The position numbers and the translations under genes were made by a program. Shown here in pieces: positions 42,557 to 53,336 of a stretch of DNA of 64,000 nucleotides. Within the stretch, counting starts at the first letter, position 1; each line of letters opens with the position of its first letter. A model generated the notes under the pieces. It was given only the letters and a program-made list of their open reading frames with translations, was not told the DNA's origin and ran no database searches. This DNA comes from Campanula takesimana (taxonomy: Eukaryota > Streptophyta > Magnoliopsida > Asterales > Campanulaceae): positions 248,001 through 312,000 of the forward strand of contig JAOWBW010000364.1 in NCBI GenBank assembly GCA_026119855.1, written 5' to 3'.

Positions 42557-45500
42557 TGTAACGACCCGAAAACCTGCCTCTACTTCTTAGTAATAAATAT
42601 TTAATTATTTATTTATTTCTTATTTATTTATTTAGATTGTTTATTTATTTAAATTATTTATTTATTTAAATAATTATGTGTGCATTTTGTGTTTCATAAT
42701 ATTTTATGACTAGCAATTTTACTTGATCATTTGTGTTAGTGTGGAGTTAGTGAGTCTTAGTTGATAGTGGGGAAAAATGGGTTTAATTGTTCTAGGTGAT
42801 TGTAGAGGGACCTAAGTGAAACCTTTTCTTTTATCATCTTACTCCCTCCCTCTCCCTCACCCTCTCCCTCACTCTCTCCTGCACACATACACACACTCTT
42901 TTTCTCTCTCTCTCCTCCATGGGAAAAGGGTAAGTTTCTCTCCTCCTTCTCTCTTCTTTTTAGTCATCTTCATCCCACTATTTCTCATTTCTCATTTTAT
43001 GAAAAATGTTTAGATCGTCGATAGGATCATGTAGAGCAAAGAAATTTCGAATTCCGTCAACTTTGATAAAATCCGGGTAAGTTGCTTTCCCCCCATTTAT
43101 GCTAAAAATGTCCATCTTTAACTCCATTGATGCTCTAGTTGATATATATGGCTTCTTTGCTTGATTTGGAATTTATTTGTAATTTATCCATCTTTGTGAA
43201 ATTTATAAATTTGGGTGTTTGAATCATCTAGCTTGGAAGAGGTAAGTTACTAAATCCCCCTATTTATGCTTAAAATTAATCATGTATGTTGTATGTGTTG
43301 ATATATGGGTTTATGTTCTTGTTTTAGAAATTTATACTTGAAATTGTGCAAGAACTCATATGAACTTGATTTTGGAAGCCATGGAAGAAATTGTTGTTCT
43401 TGAAGTGATTTGTGAAGATTAGGTGATGGATTGTTGGATTGGGATGATGAGTTATGTGTTGTTTGATATATTTGGAGTTAAATGGGGTTTTAATGGAGTT
43501 AGAATTGGTTTGGGTCGAGCTCCACAATGGTGGGAAGGTATAAGGGTTGTTAAATCAGGATTTAGGACAAAAAGAGTGAAATTCGGGTGTATTTTGGGGT
43601 CTGGGCGGTCGCCCACTTAGTTTTGGGCGACCTCCCACTAAATCAGCGTCATTTAGCTTGGTAACAGGGTTTCGGGCGCTCGCCCACTCAATTCCGGGCG
43701 CCCGCCCACTTTTTCCAGAATTTAGGTCGATCTTCCGGAGGCCATAACTTCTTCGTCCGGACTCCGTTTTGGACGTGTAAAGTATCGTTGGAAAGCTCTT
43801 TTCGAGTAATATGAAATGGTTCTATTGGCCGCATTGTTCCAGATCATAATGGTTTTCTTTTCATTGAGGTTTAAGATCAAGGTGTAGTCTCGGTCTAGGT
43901 TCCGTAGTACTATTCTAGTTGACTTAGTTGGGCACCGTGGAACTCTTTAGTAATTAAAATTGGTTCCTTTGTGAAGAATGGTGTTATGTAATTTGATCAG
44001 GTATTGTTTGGGAATGTTTGGGCATCTTATGATGTGTTCGTGATTGTTCCAATCGAATTGATTTTCGAGTAAGACTTGGTCTAGGTTTTAGGCGATGTCC
44101 TATAGTACCTAGAGGGTTTTTAGTGAACACCAAAGTGTAGGGTTTAGTCCGGTCGTGATCATGTTCTAATAAGTGTAACCTTTTTGATTCGTTTGGGGTG
44201 TTTAGAATTGGTTCGTTATGAACGGAGGTAAAGCGTGAATTGGCAATTGGGTACCTACGGTTTGATTAACCTTAAGGTGTATTCATTCTGATTTCCTACA
44301 TTGGAATTCCAGGTGTGATGAGATGGTTGAGTTCATAGTCCTAGTATATCTTTATGAGTAACTTGTGGGTATCATATTTAGGATGTGTTTGGTACGTGCC
44401 TTATCTTGGAATCATCATGTTTTAATGGTCAATGTTGTTGGGCTTTCTATGAGCAATCTTGTTTATCGTTGTTGGACTCTTTTATGAGAAACTTCTTGTG
44501 TTTGTTGTTGTTGAACTCTTCTTGAGTAATCGTTTGCATCTTTATGGTGATTAATTGGTATGGTTCCCTACTTTGGAATCTTTGGTTGTTTATCGAGCTT
44601 GTATTTATTACTTGGCATTTACTTGAAATACAGCTGGTATTTGTGTGTTTCGGGCGATGCGAAAGATTATAATGGCAATGAGCTGAGTCCATTATAATTC
44701 TTGACCATTGTTTTGCCCCATTATTACCCTCCTCCAGATTGGCCTTGGATGTGAGATGAGCTAGCCCCTTTGTGAGCATTATAGCTATTGGTTTTGGGCT
44801 TTGACTGTGTGTCATCGTCCCCTTGTTGTTATTGGTTCCGGTACTGGGGTTTTCTCTTCAGCTATTATACTACTACGAAGATGGTTTGATTGGTTGATTG
44901 ATTGATTGGTCGGTTCTGACCGGGGTTCTCTTCAGCTGTTATGCTGCTATTGTTGATTGGTTGAAGCTGTGCAGCGATTGTTCTATCAGTTTGGTGAAAC
45001 CTTGGCTCGGTATCCTTTGTAATGTGTTTATTTCAGTCTTATGTGCTGCATGATGAGTTAGTCGTTATTTCCAACTGGTATGGGACAGTTGGCGATAGGG
45101 AGCTTTCTCATTTGTTGTTATGTGATTTACTTGTTCAGTTATACCGTTGATTTGCATGATATTATGCCATGTAGCTGCATTAGTAACTTACTGAGATTTT
45201 ATCTCACCCCGTTTCTTTTATCCTTGTTTTTCCTTAACCCCCCCCCCCAGGAAAGCAAGTGGTAGCGTTGTGAGTTCCGTTGTAGCGGGAATCTTCTGAG
45301 TAGGTTGATCGCCTTTGGGATAGTTGCTCTTCGGAGCCTTTATGTATTTTATATACGGTTGTACTTTGGGTATTTTGTTAATAGTTGTTCTTGCTTCTGC
45401 GTTTGTTTCTAGTCTCCGAGTTATAATCTCGTTGAGGTGTCGTTTGATGGTATTGGTTTCATAGTTGAATTCACGCGCCCGGTTTGGTATTTTGCATTTT

Positions 45501-45559
45501 GGAGATGTATATTATGTAATTTTATATTTATGGATTTTTAGAATTTCCGGGGCGTGACA
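42557..45559 (+). repeat. LARD-A 3' LTR
   Basis: Uninterrupted 3003 bp, TGTAACGACC to GGCGTGACA. GC modules 43597-43711, conserved CCATAA...CGGACTCCG block just after, palindrome TGAGATTTTATCTCA at 45192-45206. Lacks about 30 bp present in the 5' LTR near 39890 (after TATTTTAT). The TSD CTGGC at 45560-45564 follows. Confidence 0.92.
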
Positions 45560-47700
45560 CTGGCGGTTGGGCTACATAGACTTCTTCTTGTAGTTCACCA
45601 TTCAGAAATGCACTCTTCACATCCATTTGATATAACTTGAATTTCTTGAAGGAGGCATAGGCCAGGAACAATCTAATGGCATCAAGTCTGGCTACAGGGG
45701 CAAAGGTTTCATCATAATCAATCCCTTCTTCTTGCCTATAACCTTGAGCAACCAACCTTGCTTTGTTTCTAGTTATAGTACCATTTTCATCCATCTTATT
45801 TCTGTATACCCATTTTGTTCCAATTACAGTGTGATCTCTGGGCCTTGGAACTAGAGTCCAAACTCTGCATCTTTCAAACTGATTGAGCTCCTCTTGCATT
45901 GCAGCTACCCAAATTGGATCACTTAGAGCTTTATCTACCTTCTTCGGTTCCATCTGAGATAACAGTGCGGTTGAGAACAAACTGTGGTTATCTCTATGAG
46001 TTAAGCTTCCTCTTGTTTGAACACCAGAACTGATAGGACCTATAATATTGGTTGTTGGATGGTCTCTATGCTAATTGATTTCTGGAGGGAGGTCTTCATG
46101 AACCACTATTTCTTGAAGATTTTCTAGAGGAGGCTCTTCTTGATAATCATTGAAATCTTCAATGAAGGTGATGATTGGAACTGGATCAACGGTTTGAATG
46201 GGATCAGAAGAGTGCGGTTCTACAGCAACACCTTCGGTTTGATTTGGAGAGGCTGGAGAACCTGATAGAGCGGTTTGAGTAGGTTGGTCATTTGCGGTTG
46301 CATGATTAGGGTAAGATGTACCTGTCTCAAAACCACTAAAATCATCAGCAACATTTGGAGCCATATATGGCTCAAGAAGATTATGTTCATCAAATGTAAC
46401 ATGGACTGACTCTACAATTTTTAATGAAGTCTTATTGAAACAACAAAAAGCTTTAGAGTGTTTTGAATAACCAACAAAAATACCTTCATCGGCCTTAGCA
46501 TCATATTTACCTCGATGCTCTCTGCCATTGTATAAGATGTAGAATTTGCATCCAAATATCTTAAAGAAGGCAATGGTGGGTGATCTGCCTCTCTACAATT
46601 CATAAGGAGTCTTTTTGTGAACTTTGATGATGAGAGAGCGGTTCTGGGTGAAACATGCGGTATTGACAGCTTCGGCCCAGATGTACTTGGGAAGCTTGGC
46701 TTCTGCAATCATGGTCTTCCCTGCTTCGATCAAAGTCCTGTTCTATCTTTCTACAACTCCATTATGTTGTGGAACTCCAGCGGCAGAGAAATTATGATCA
46801 ATTCCATGATCATCACAATATTGGGCCACACCATAGTTTGTAAACTCGGTTCCATTATCTGAACGCACAGCAACAATGTCATCTAATTTCTGAGTTTGGA
46901 GCTGTCTAAAGAGAGCAGTTACGATGCCATAGGTATCATCTTTAGAGGCCATCATTTCCACCCATGTATATCTTGAATAATCATCAACCACCACTAGTGT
47001 ATAGCGGTTTCCTCCTATACTGGCGGTTGGGACAGGTCCAAATAAATCCATGTGAAGCAGTTGCAAACAGCGGTTCATTGAAGATGCGGTTTTACTAGGA
47101 AATGACTGTTTGGGCTGCTTTCCAAGTTGGCATGCTTTACATTTCTTATCATGATGGTCAGCCACTTTGGGTAGTCCTTTGACAAGACCGTCCCTTTGCA
47201 GTTTTGCTAGATACTTAAAGTTCAAGTGGCTGAGCCGCTTATGCCATAACCAGCTGCTTTCACTAACATTTTTTGCTACAAAACAAAGGTCAGCAATAGA
47301 AACAATATTACTCAAATCTATCATATATACATCACCTATTCTGTTGCCTGTCAGTAGATTAACTCCGGAAGTTGCATCTTTGATGAACCAATTAGTTGAA
47401 GTAAAGTTGCAGTTCATTCCTTTGTCACAAAACTGAGATATGGAGAGAAGGTTATGCTTGAGTCCTTCTACTAGTGACACATTTTCAATGGTCACCTTTC
47501 CACGTTTGATTGCTCCATATCCTATTGTTTCTCCTTTCTTGTTATTTCCAAACACTACTGGGGGGCCTCTCATACTGATGAAATCACAAAGAAGTTTATT
47601 ATCTCCGGTCATGTGTCATGAACAACCACTATCCAAGTTCCAAAGATCCTTGTTCTTCTTTGCAGTTCCAGCCATAAAGCATAAGATCTAAAAAAATAAA
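45560..47700 (-). pseudogene. SIRE-B pol, N-terminal part (protease, integrase, RT start)
   Basis: Seen: LDSGCS then a TGA in place of the Arg codon, HMTG (about 47612), SWLWHKRLSHLNFKYL, LHMDLFGP, RSDNGTEFTN and HNGVVER; a stop interrupts at 46740-46742. Integrase continues to 46421 with another stop at about 46594. An acidic linker follows (46071-46364, TAA end), then RT from 45980 with TKWVYRNKM and QMDVKSAFLNGE up to VYVAQPP, where LARD-A begins. The RT resumes at 15366. About 70% of aligned residues match SIRE-A by impression only. Confidence 0.88.
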
Positions 47701-47741
47701 CATTAAAGATTTTGGTCCCCCTTATTCATCGGGTCCTAGGG

Positions 47742-49086
47742 TTAGCAGCTTTTTGGGACCCACACCTGTTTGACCTTAGGATTTTTACGTCCCTTGGCAT
47801 TGGGTGTGAACCTTAAAAGACAATGACCAGCACCATGACCATAATCAGCACAAATAGCACAATGAATAAATCCAGGTTTTGGTTGCGGTTTTACAAACCC
47901 TTTACTGACCTTCGGTTTCTCATGTTTTACTGGGTCAGCGGTTTTGGCTTTAACAAAGATTACCTTCTTGAGCTCAACCTTCCTCTTAGGTGCGGTTTTA
48001 GGGAAAATGATAGGAATTTCCTTAAACCGACTAGGAGCGGTTTCATCACTCAATTCTTCCTTAGTTGCCCCAGCTGCTGTGGATTTCTCTTTCCACTTTG
48101 AATCTCTCCCAGTCTGGTTTTTAGGATACTCAAAGAAATAATTTTGCCTTTTAATTTCTTGTTTTGAGCCCTTTTTACCAGCATGATTAACCTTAGGAAT
48201 TTCTTTGGTTTGTTCAGTTGGTTTCACACCACCTTCAGCACAGAGACAAGGACACTTACACCCATCATCAGTTTTAAACCGTAATCCACTTTTCTCCTTA
48301 GAAAGAATTTGTGAATCAATGATTTGTTCCATGGTGACACCAGACTTAGTCCACACATCAGTCACTTTTTGAAGTTCATCCCTTTGTGTAGTAAGCTCAT
48401 GGATTTGGGTGAGAAGTACCTCGGTTCTGTCCTTCAGATAGCGGTTTTCATCCACAATAGTAGATATCCCAGCAATTTGGAGCTTGAGGTTTTCAATTTC
48501 CTCCTTGTGGGATTTACATTCACGTTGGGATTCTTCAAGTTCCGCAGCCATTAGTTTATATGCCTATTTAAGCACAGTGTGTTGTTGACATATAATATTA
48601 GCACGTTCTAATACCTGGTCATCATGACTTTAGTCTGCTTGAACCTCAGGAGTGTAGTTTGGTGTTGTAGGAGCTTTGCTTAATCTAGCCTCAGGAGTCT
48701 TAGAAGAAACTGACTTCATTTGTTGATTTGGCAGTGGAAGGCTTTCGTCAATTTCAATTCTTTCTTCAAATCCCATGAGGCAGAGATTAGCAGTTTCTTC
48801 ATCATCACTTTCATCTGAGTCTGAACCCATCCATATCAGCGGTTGATCTCCTTGGTCAGCTACCATTCCTCTTCTTGTTGAATGGTTTTTTTGCTGGCGC
48901 GGCTTCATAACGCGGTTTGGGACAACTTGAAGCAAAGTGACCTGGCTGTTTGCAGTTATAACAGACCAGGTCATCCCTTTTCTTAGGATCTGCGGTTTTG
49001 TTGAATCTGGTTGAAGGGACAAACTTTTCAGGTCCTTTGGGGGATGGAAATTGAGATCTATTGTTCTTCCTGAACTTGGTGTATTT
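47742..49086 (-). pseudogene. SIRE-B gag, cut by LTR-C
   Basis: Seen: FRKNNRSQF, a CCHC knuckle (CYNCKQPGHFASSC, about 48920-48965), an acidic segment (SDSDESDDEE), a Glu-rich coiled-coil segment from 48551, a second knuckle-like motif near 47840 (CAICADYGHGAGHC) and the end VKQVWVPK before a TAA at 47742. There is a frame break at about 48552-48630. The N-terminal half is separated by the insertion at 49087 and not visible. Homologous in order to SIRE-A gag. Rich in GCGGTT. Confidence 0.84.
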
Positions 49087-51035
49087 TGACACGCCCCAAG
49101 TCCCGGGATCCCCTAATAGAACCTCGAACCTGATGCGCGTAACTAACAAGAAACAAGAAACTAACGGGAAACAGGAACAATACATGTTAGAAACAAACTG
49201 ACATGATATATATACTCAAGAGTAAGGAGCTAAGATAGCTCACAACGAGTTCTAGACCAAGAAAATTTAAAACCAAACATGGTTACATACAGCGGAAGAC
49301 ATACCTAGCACATAATCTGGCATCAAGAGATGTCTAGAGACAACAAGTACTACACAAGTCTACCCCAAACAAGCCCTGAGTTTATCAACTCATACAACAT
49401 CGTCCTTACCAAAGTGTAAAAGGACACTAGTCTCAAACAAGAACATCCTGCGGAGTACGTTCCCAGTTATGTCGAGCCTCACTGCGTACTATCCCCTGCT
49501 TTCCTAGGGGGGAAACAAATAAAGGGTGAGATATATCTCAGTAAGCTATTAACATGCAACTACATGACATGTTAACATGCAATTCAAGTAGATACTCAAG
49601 TAATCATATATCAAGTATCATCAAGTAACAAGTATAGGAGAGGCTAAGCCAACTCAACAAGTAATCAAGCTCAAGATATGATCAGGTAACAAGTAGTCAA
49701 GTAGTGTGAGAGGCTAGACCAACTCACCAAGATGCACATAGGCCTATCACGTATCTTTACCTGAATCCTTCCTTATTCCTCCCAAGAATACCATTGTTGT
49801 CGATGCTTGTATAGCTGAGGACAACCACGATCAAGATCAAGAGACTGCTATGCAGTATATAAGAAGACCCGGTAACCAGTGTCATTCCCAAGAACAAGAT
49901 TCACGAGGTGTTCATGAGTTAGCATTCACTTATATCAGGCGTATTGCTCCAATATAGGATGCTAAGCCCTTACTATGGCCGGTAGTAAGGGAAAAACAGA
50001 CCGAATGCCAAGACCCACGATTATCACTTATGCCCCAGCCCTCGGAATAAGCGTGAACCTATACACCCCTCTGAACCAAATAAGCCAGCTGGACTCACAC
50101 GAGAATGCACAAGTAGATATTTACTTGAACTACGAGAATAGAACTAAGTCCCATATTAGTGGACCAGTCTTTATGCACCATGTAATCATGTATCATGTGC
50201 TCACGAGAATATGCACCATGTAATCATATATCATGTGCTCACGAGAATATGCACCATGTAATCATGTATCATGTGCTCACGAGAATACAAGTACACGTAC
50301 GCAATCATTGCGAACACAAATCAATCTAACAATGGCACGTAGAGTGTCCATATAACACGGTCAATCCAAGTTAGAGTCTATTAATAACAGACCTCAAACA
50401 AGTAGTAGGGTATATCATTCTATATCACTTTGTCACATGCCAAGTTTGCACGTACATATTCATATCACATTTAACACATTAAAGTGTCTATCACGATACC
50501 CTTACTATCACATAGAGCCCAATACCTTAGACTCTAAATACGTAGTAGAATAGGTCACATCATACCTAGTCACAGTCATATCTCACGTATATGTATCGTT
50601 AGTAATCGAATACATTTTCCAACACATATTGTGTTCTGTAGTTATTCTTATTAACTTACATCGTAGTATTCACGATTATATGAATTATTTTCATATTACA
50701 CTAGTCCCTATTTTTTTTAGGAACCCATTTCAATACAAGATATCTTCTTTATTCTTTATATACTTCATTGAGTATATACACTATTAAAACCAATCACTAG
50801 CACTTTAGTGCTTATTCGTAGCACTTCCAATATACACGTATCAAATTTAAATGTATAGTAGAGTTAATTATTCTCTATCTAATCCCATAAACCAACTCTT
50901 TCGGTTATTCATACCATGTATCAAGTAATCAAGAAGCCACATTCTATCAAGTAACTATATGCAAGATTTGCATATACACATCAAGGATCTTTCAAGTTAT
51001 TTACCATACACATATATTGATGTCAAGGCACGTAC
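49087..51035 (-). repeat. LTR-C: third LARD-type LTR, partial
   Basis: Begins TGACACGCCCC, the reverse of the GGGCG...CA end of LARD-A. It contains the reversed C-run (CTAGGGGGG, 49505) and TGAGATATATCTCA at 49528-49541, both landmarks of LARD LTRs. Sequence otherwise diverged. Interrupted by Tat-R at 51036, so only about 1.95 kb is visible; whether it is a solo LTR or the 3' LTR of a whole element cannot be told. A possible TSD half is TATTT (49082-49086). An 82-codon plus ORF at 49975 is not supported. Confidence 0.78.
50173..50286. repeat. 38-bp tandem repeat in LTR-C
   Basis: Three copies of a 38-bp unit starting ATGCACCATGTAATCAT at 50173, 50211 and 50249. The copies are almost identical (one differs at a single base by eye), in an otherwise diverged LTR. 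Confidence 0.85.
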
Positions 51036-51995
51036 TGTAGATACCCCGGGGGGAACCACGGCCTTAGGCTAGAGCGCGCGGAGTGATCCTAGGGTGTCTA
51101 ACTTGTTTTTAGAGTCGCCACCTATGTTTTGAGGAACATAAGAAAAACCTATAGATTGTAGCCTAAGTTTGATTACGAAAACAGAGATTCTTTGTTTTGA
51201 GGTTCGGGGGTTAGATTACGAGATGGGAAGTACCGAAACACCCATCTCGCCCAACTAAAGTTGGTCTTGCTTGATCAAAATCTACATGAATGAAAATGTT
51301 CTTCTTCTTCTTCTTTAAGTCATGAAAAGGGGGATTTAAAATAGAGTTTGGAATGTAGGAGATAACTCCTTAACCAACCTCAATGAGATGAGGTGATCAT
51401 TAGAGTCATGTCCCAAAATGATTTGGGTGATTGCACATTTGACTAAAGTAACAAAGAGAGAGGAGATGAAGTAGAAAAGAAGGGAAAAGATGGACTTTTA
51501 CCTACAATTTGAAGAACTTCAAATGTTGCTTAATGAGATCCTTGGAGAACCTTTTGAAAGTGATTTTTTTTGTCTCTTTTTCGATCCTTGAAAATGGAGG
51601 TAAAGAGAGGTTTTTATAGGTGAAAGAGGGGTGTTTTTGGTGCCAAAACTCAGTCACCAAGAAATCCTTCCCGGGCAAAATCCTGTAAATTGAGCAAGGG
51701 AGGGAATCCTGGCCAGAAATCTGTAACTGACGCCCAGAGGCGCGCGCTTCCTGCTTTGGGGTCGGGAGGCGCGCGCGCCTGGCTCCTAGTGTCGGAGGCG
51801 CGCGACTCAGAGAAGGCAATTTTGACAGAATGGACTAGAAAGTCAGCCCTGTCATTCAGTTTAGTCCCTGGACTTAACGAAGTCAGTCAGGAACTTAACG
51901 GAAGTGACAGAAACTAACGAGAAACACTTAGAATGGGGAGAAACACAAAATCAAATGTGCAATCGGGGTGAGCGGTCCAAGGCGGGGTGTCTACA
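51036..51995 (-). repeat. Tat-R 3' LTR
   Basis: 960 bp, TGTAGATACC to GGTGTCTACA. Minus-strand TATA (CTATAAAAA) at 51611-51619; three GGCGCGCGC modules at 51737-51806, upstream of the TATA box. An AGAGTCGCCA copy of the PBS core lies at 51111-51120. The 105- and 75-codon ORFs here are LTR shadows. The flank CGTAC at 51031-51035 is the candidate TSD. Confidence 0.93.
51737..51806. promoter_or_regulatory. GC modules in Tat-R U3
   Basis: GAGGCGCGCGC (51737), GGAGGCGCGCGCGCC (51765) and GGAGGCGCGCGAC (51794). Same core as the modules at 53108-53181 upstream of the PMD gene. They recur in the 5' LTR at 63763-63834. Confidence 0.7.
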
Positions 51996-53336
51996 GAGCC
52001 CCTCGGCGACGTGGACTGCAAAGCAGAACGCGTCGACGAAAGTTAAAAACACCCGCCGAGGACATCACCAAGAAAAGGCAAAGACTCGATGGAAGCAAGA
52101 ATTTGAAATTGCGAGAGATAGTGGTGAGCTCCCTGTGTGAGCGGCTTTTGCTGGAGTGTTGTATTGGAGCTCATGGGAGCTTGTCTCGATATGGACCGAG
52201 TTTGTGGAGTTGGGGCTCATGGGAGCTTGTCTCGATATGGACCGAGTTGCCGACTTGGAGCTCATGGGAGCTTGTCTTGATATGGACCGAGTTGTCGACT
52301 TGGGGCTCATGGGAGCTTGTCTCGATATGGACCGAGTTGCCGACTTGGAGCTCATGGGAGCTTGTCTCGATATGGACCGAGTTGCCGACTTGGAGCTCAT
52401 GGGAGCTTGTCTCGATATGGACCGAGTTGCCGACTTGGAGCTCATGGGAGCTTGTCTCGATATGGACCGAGTTGCCGACTTAGAGCTCATGGGAGCTTGT
52501 CTCGATATGGACCGAGTTGCCGACTTGGGGCTCATGGGAGCTTGTCTCGATATGGACCGAGTTGCCGAGTTGCCGACTTGGAGCTCATGGGAGCTTGTCT
52601 CGATATGGACCGAGTTGCCGACTTGGAGCTCATGGGAGCTTGTCTCGATATGGACCGAGTTGTTTGACTTTGCGGGGTGCGGGCATGGTTGAATGTTTTG
52701 AATGAGGTCGTTAGCGAACCCTTGTTGACAAATCCGTTAGTGAATCCGTTCGATGAAATATTGCTTTGAATCCTCGTGCCATTTGGAGTCACACTTAACT
52801 TTTTTTTAAAATTGTGGGGTACGGGCACAGTTGACCGCAACCAGAAAAATATTCCTGCTGGGGATGAAATGTTGAGATTGACTCTTGAGGGGGGTGTGGC
52901 ACCCGTGACAGAACTTAGGGAGTTCGGAATTTTGAAGAGGACAGCCTACTTTTGAGTGGGAGTTTCTATCCTACTTTCGATTTTTGACATGCCTTAAGGG
53001 CGGACCAGAAAAGGTGTGCCCAACTGGGTGTCTGAGGATCGGGTTAGTGTCTTGATATAGGCTGGAGATCTCTGACAAGGCCCTTTTCTTGAAGCGATTT
53101 AGACCTGGGAGGCGCGCGCCTTTATATGTAGGCTTGGGACGCGCGCGCACTTCAGACCGCTGGCGGGTGGCGCGCGCGTCTGGGAGGCGGAATTCCGGGC
53201 TTGACATTTGCTGACCAAAAGAGCCCCCAACAGCTATAATATCATCTTCTGTTCGACCACTTGATCCTCACAGCTCCTTTCTGCCATTTTTGAACATCAT
53301 ATTATTGCTTAACTTTGCTTGTGATAAACATTTTCC
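51996..53336. other. Tat-R 3' internal region and PMD promoter
   Basis: PPT 51996-52010 (minus GTCGCCGAGGGGCTC). The 45-bp minisatellite is at 52164-52672. GC modules at 53108-53120, 53137-53150 and 53166-53181 come next, then a plus-strand TATA-like CTATAATATC at 53233-53242, about 95 bp before the PMD ATG at 53337. The rest is non-coding. Inference: 53100-53336 is the promoter of the antisense gene. Confidence 0.65.
52164..52672. repeat. 45-bp minisatellite, about 11 copies
   Basis: The unit begins CTCATGGGAGCTTGTCTCGA; starts at 52170, 52216, 52261, 52306, 52351, 52396, 52441, 52486, 52531, 52584 and 52629. One junction has an 8-bp partial repeat and one a 1-bp change of length. 45 is a multiple of three, so long ORFs appear in several frames on both strands; these are products of the repeat. 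Confidence 0.93.

Larger units (their letters stand above)
15367..45559 (+). mobile_element. LARD-A: LTR element with ~3-kb LTRs and no coding capacity
   Basis: 5' LTR pieces 15367-16074, 23698-25308 and 39403-40128 (sum about 3045 bp after removing LARD-B, SIRE-A and their duplicated sites); interior 40129-42556; 3' LTR 42557-45559 (3003 bp). The PBS is TGGTATCAGAGC (initiator Met tRNA). No ORF with recognisable gag or pol is present, the definition of a large retrotransposon derivative. LTR ends and interior resemble LARD-B, which retains a Ty3/gypsy gag, so a Ty3/gypsy origin is likely. First 700 LTR bases differ by about 2% by eye. Confidence 0.88.
7670..49086 (-). mobile_element. SIRE-B: Ty1/copia SIRE-lineage element, split by nesting
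   Basis: Visible parts are 7670-15366 and 45565-49086, about 11.2 kb once LARD-A and its contents are removed. Order on the minus strand: gag, protease, integrase, RT, RNase H, extra ORF, 3' LTR. The 5' LTR is outside the window because LTR-C and Tat-R interrupt gag. The left flank base group is GGGAC (7665-7669); its partner is not visible. Known: SIRE lineage copia elements carry an additional ORF after pol. The body is dense in GCGGTT(TGA). Age is greater than that of LARD-A, which sits in its RT. Confidence 0.88.

Noticed and set aside
50173..50286. Regular repeats as a possible CRISPR array
   Set aside because: Direct head-to-tail units without unique spacers, in plant LTR DNA.
51502..51917. 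ORFs of 105 and 75 codons, repeated at 63528-63943
   Set aside because: Located in the Tat-R LTR; identical in both LTRs and without known motifs.
52065..52840. ORFs of 100-178 codons with 15-residue repeats, both strands
   Set aside because: All arise from the 45-bp minisatellite, whose unit is a multiple of three without stops in most frames.
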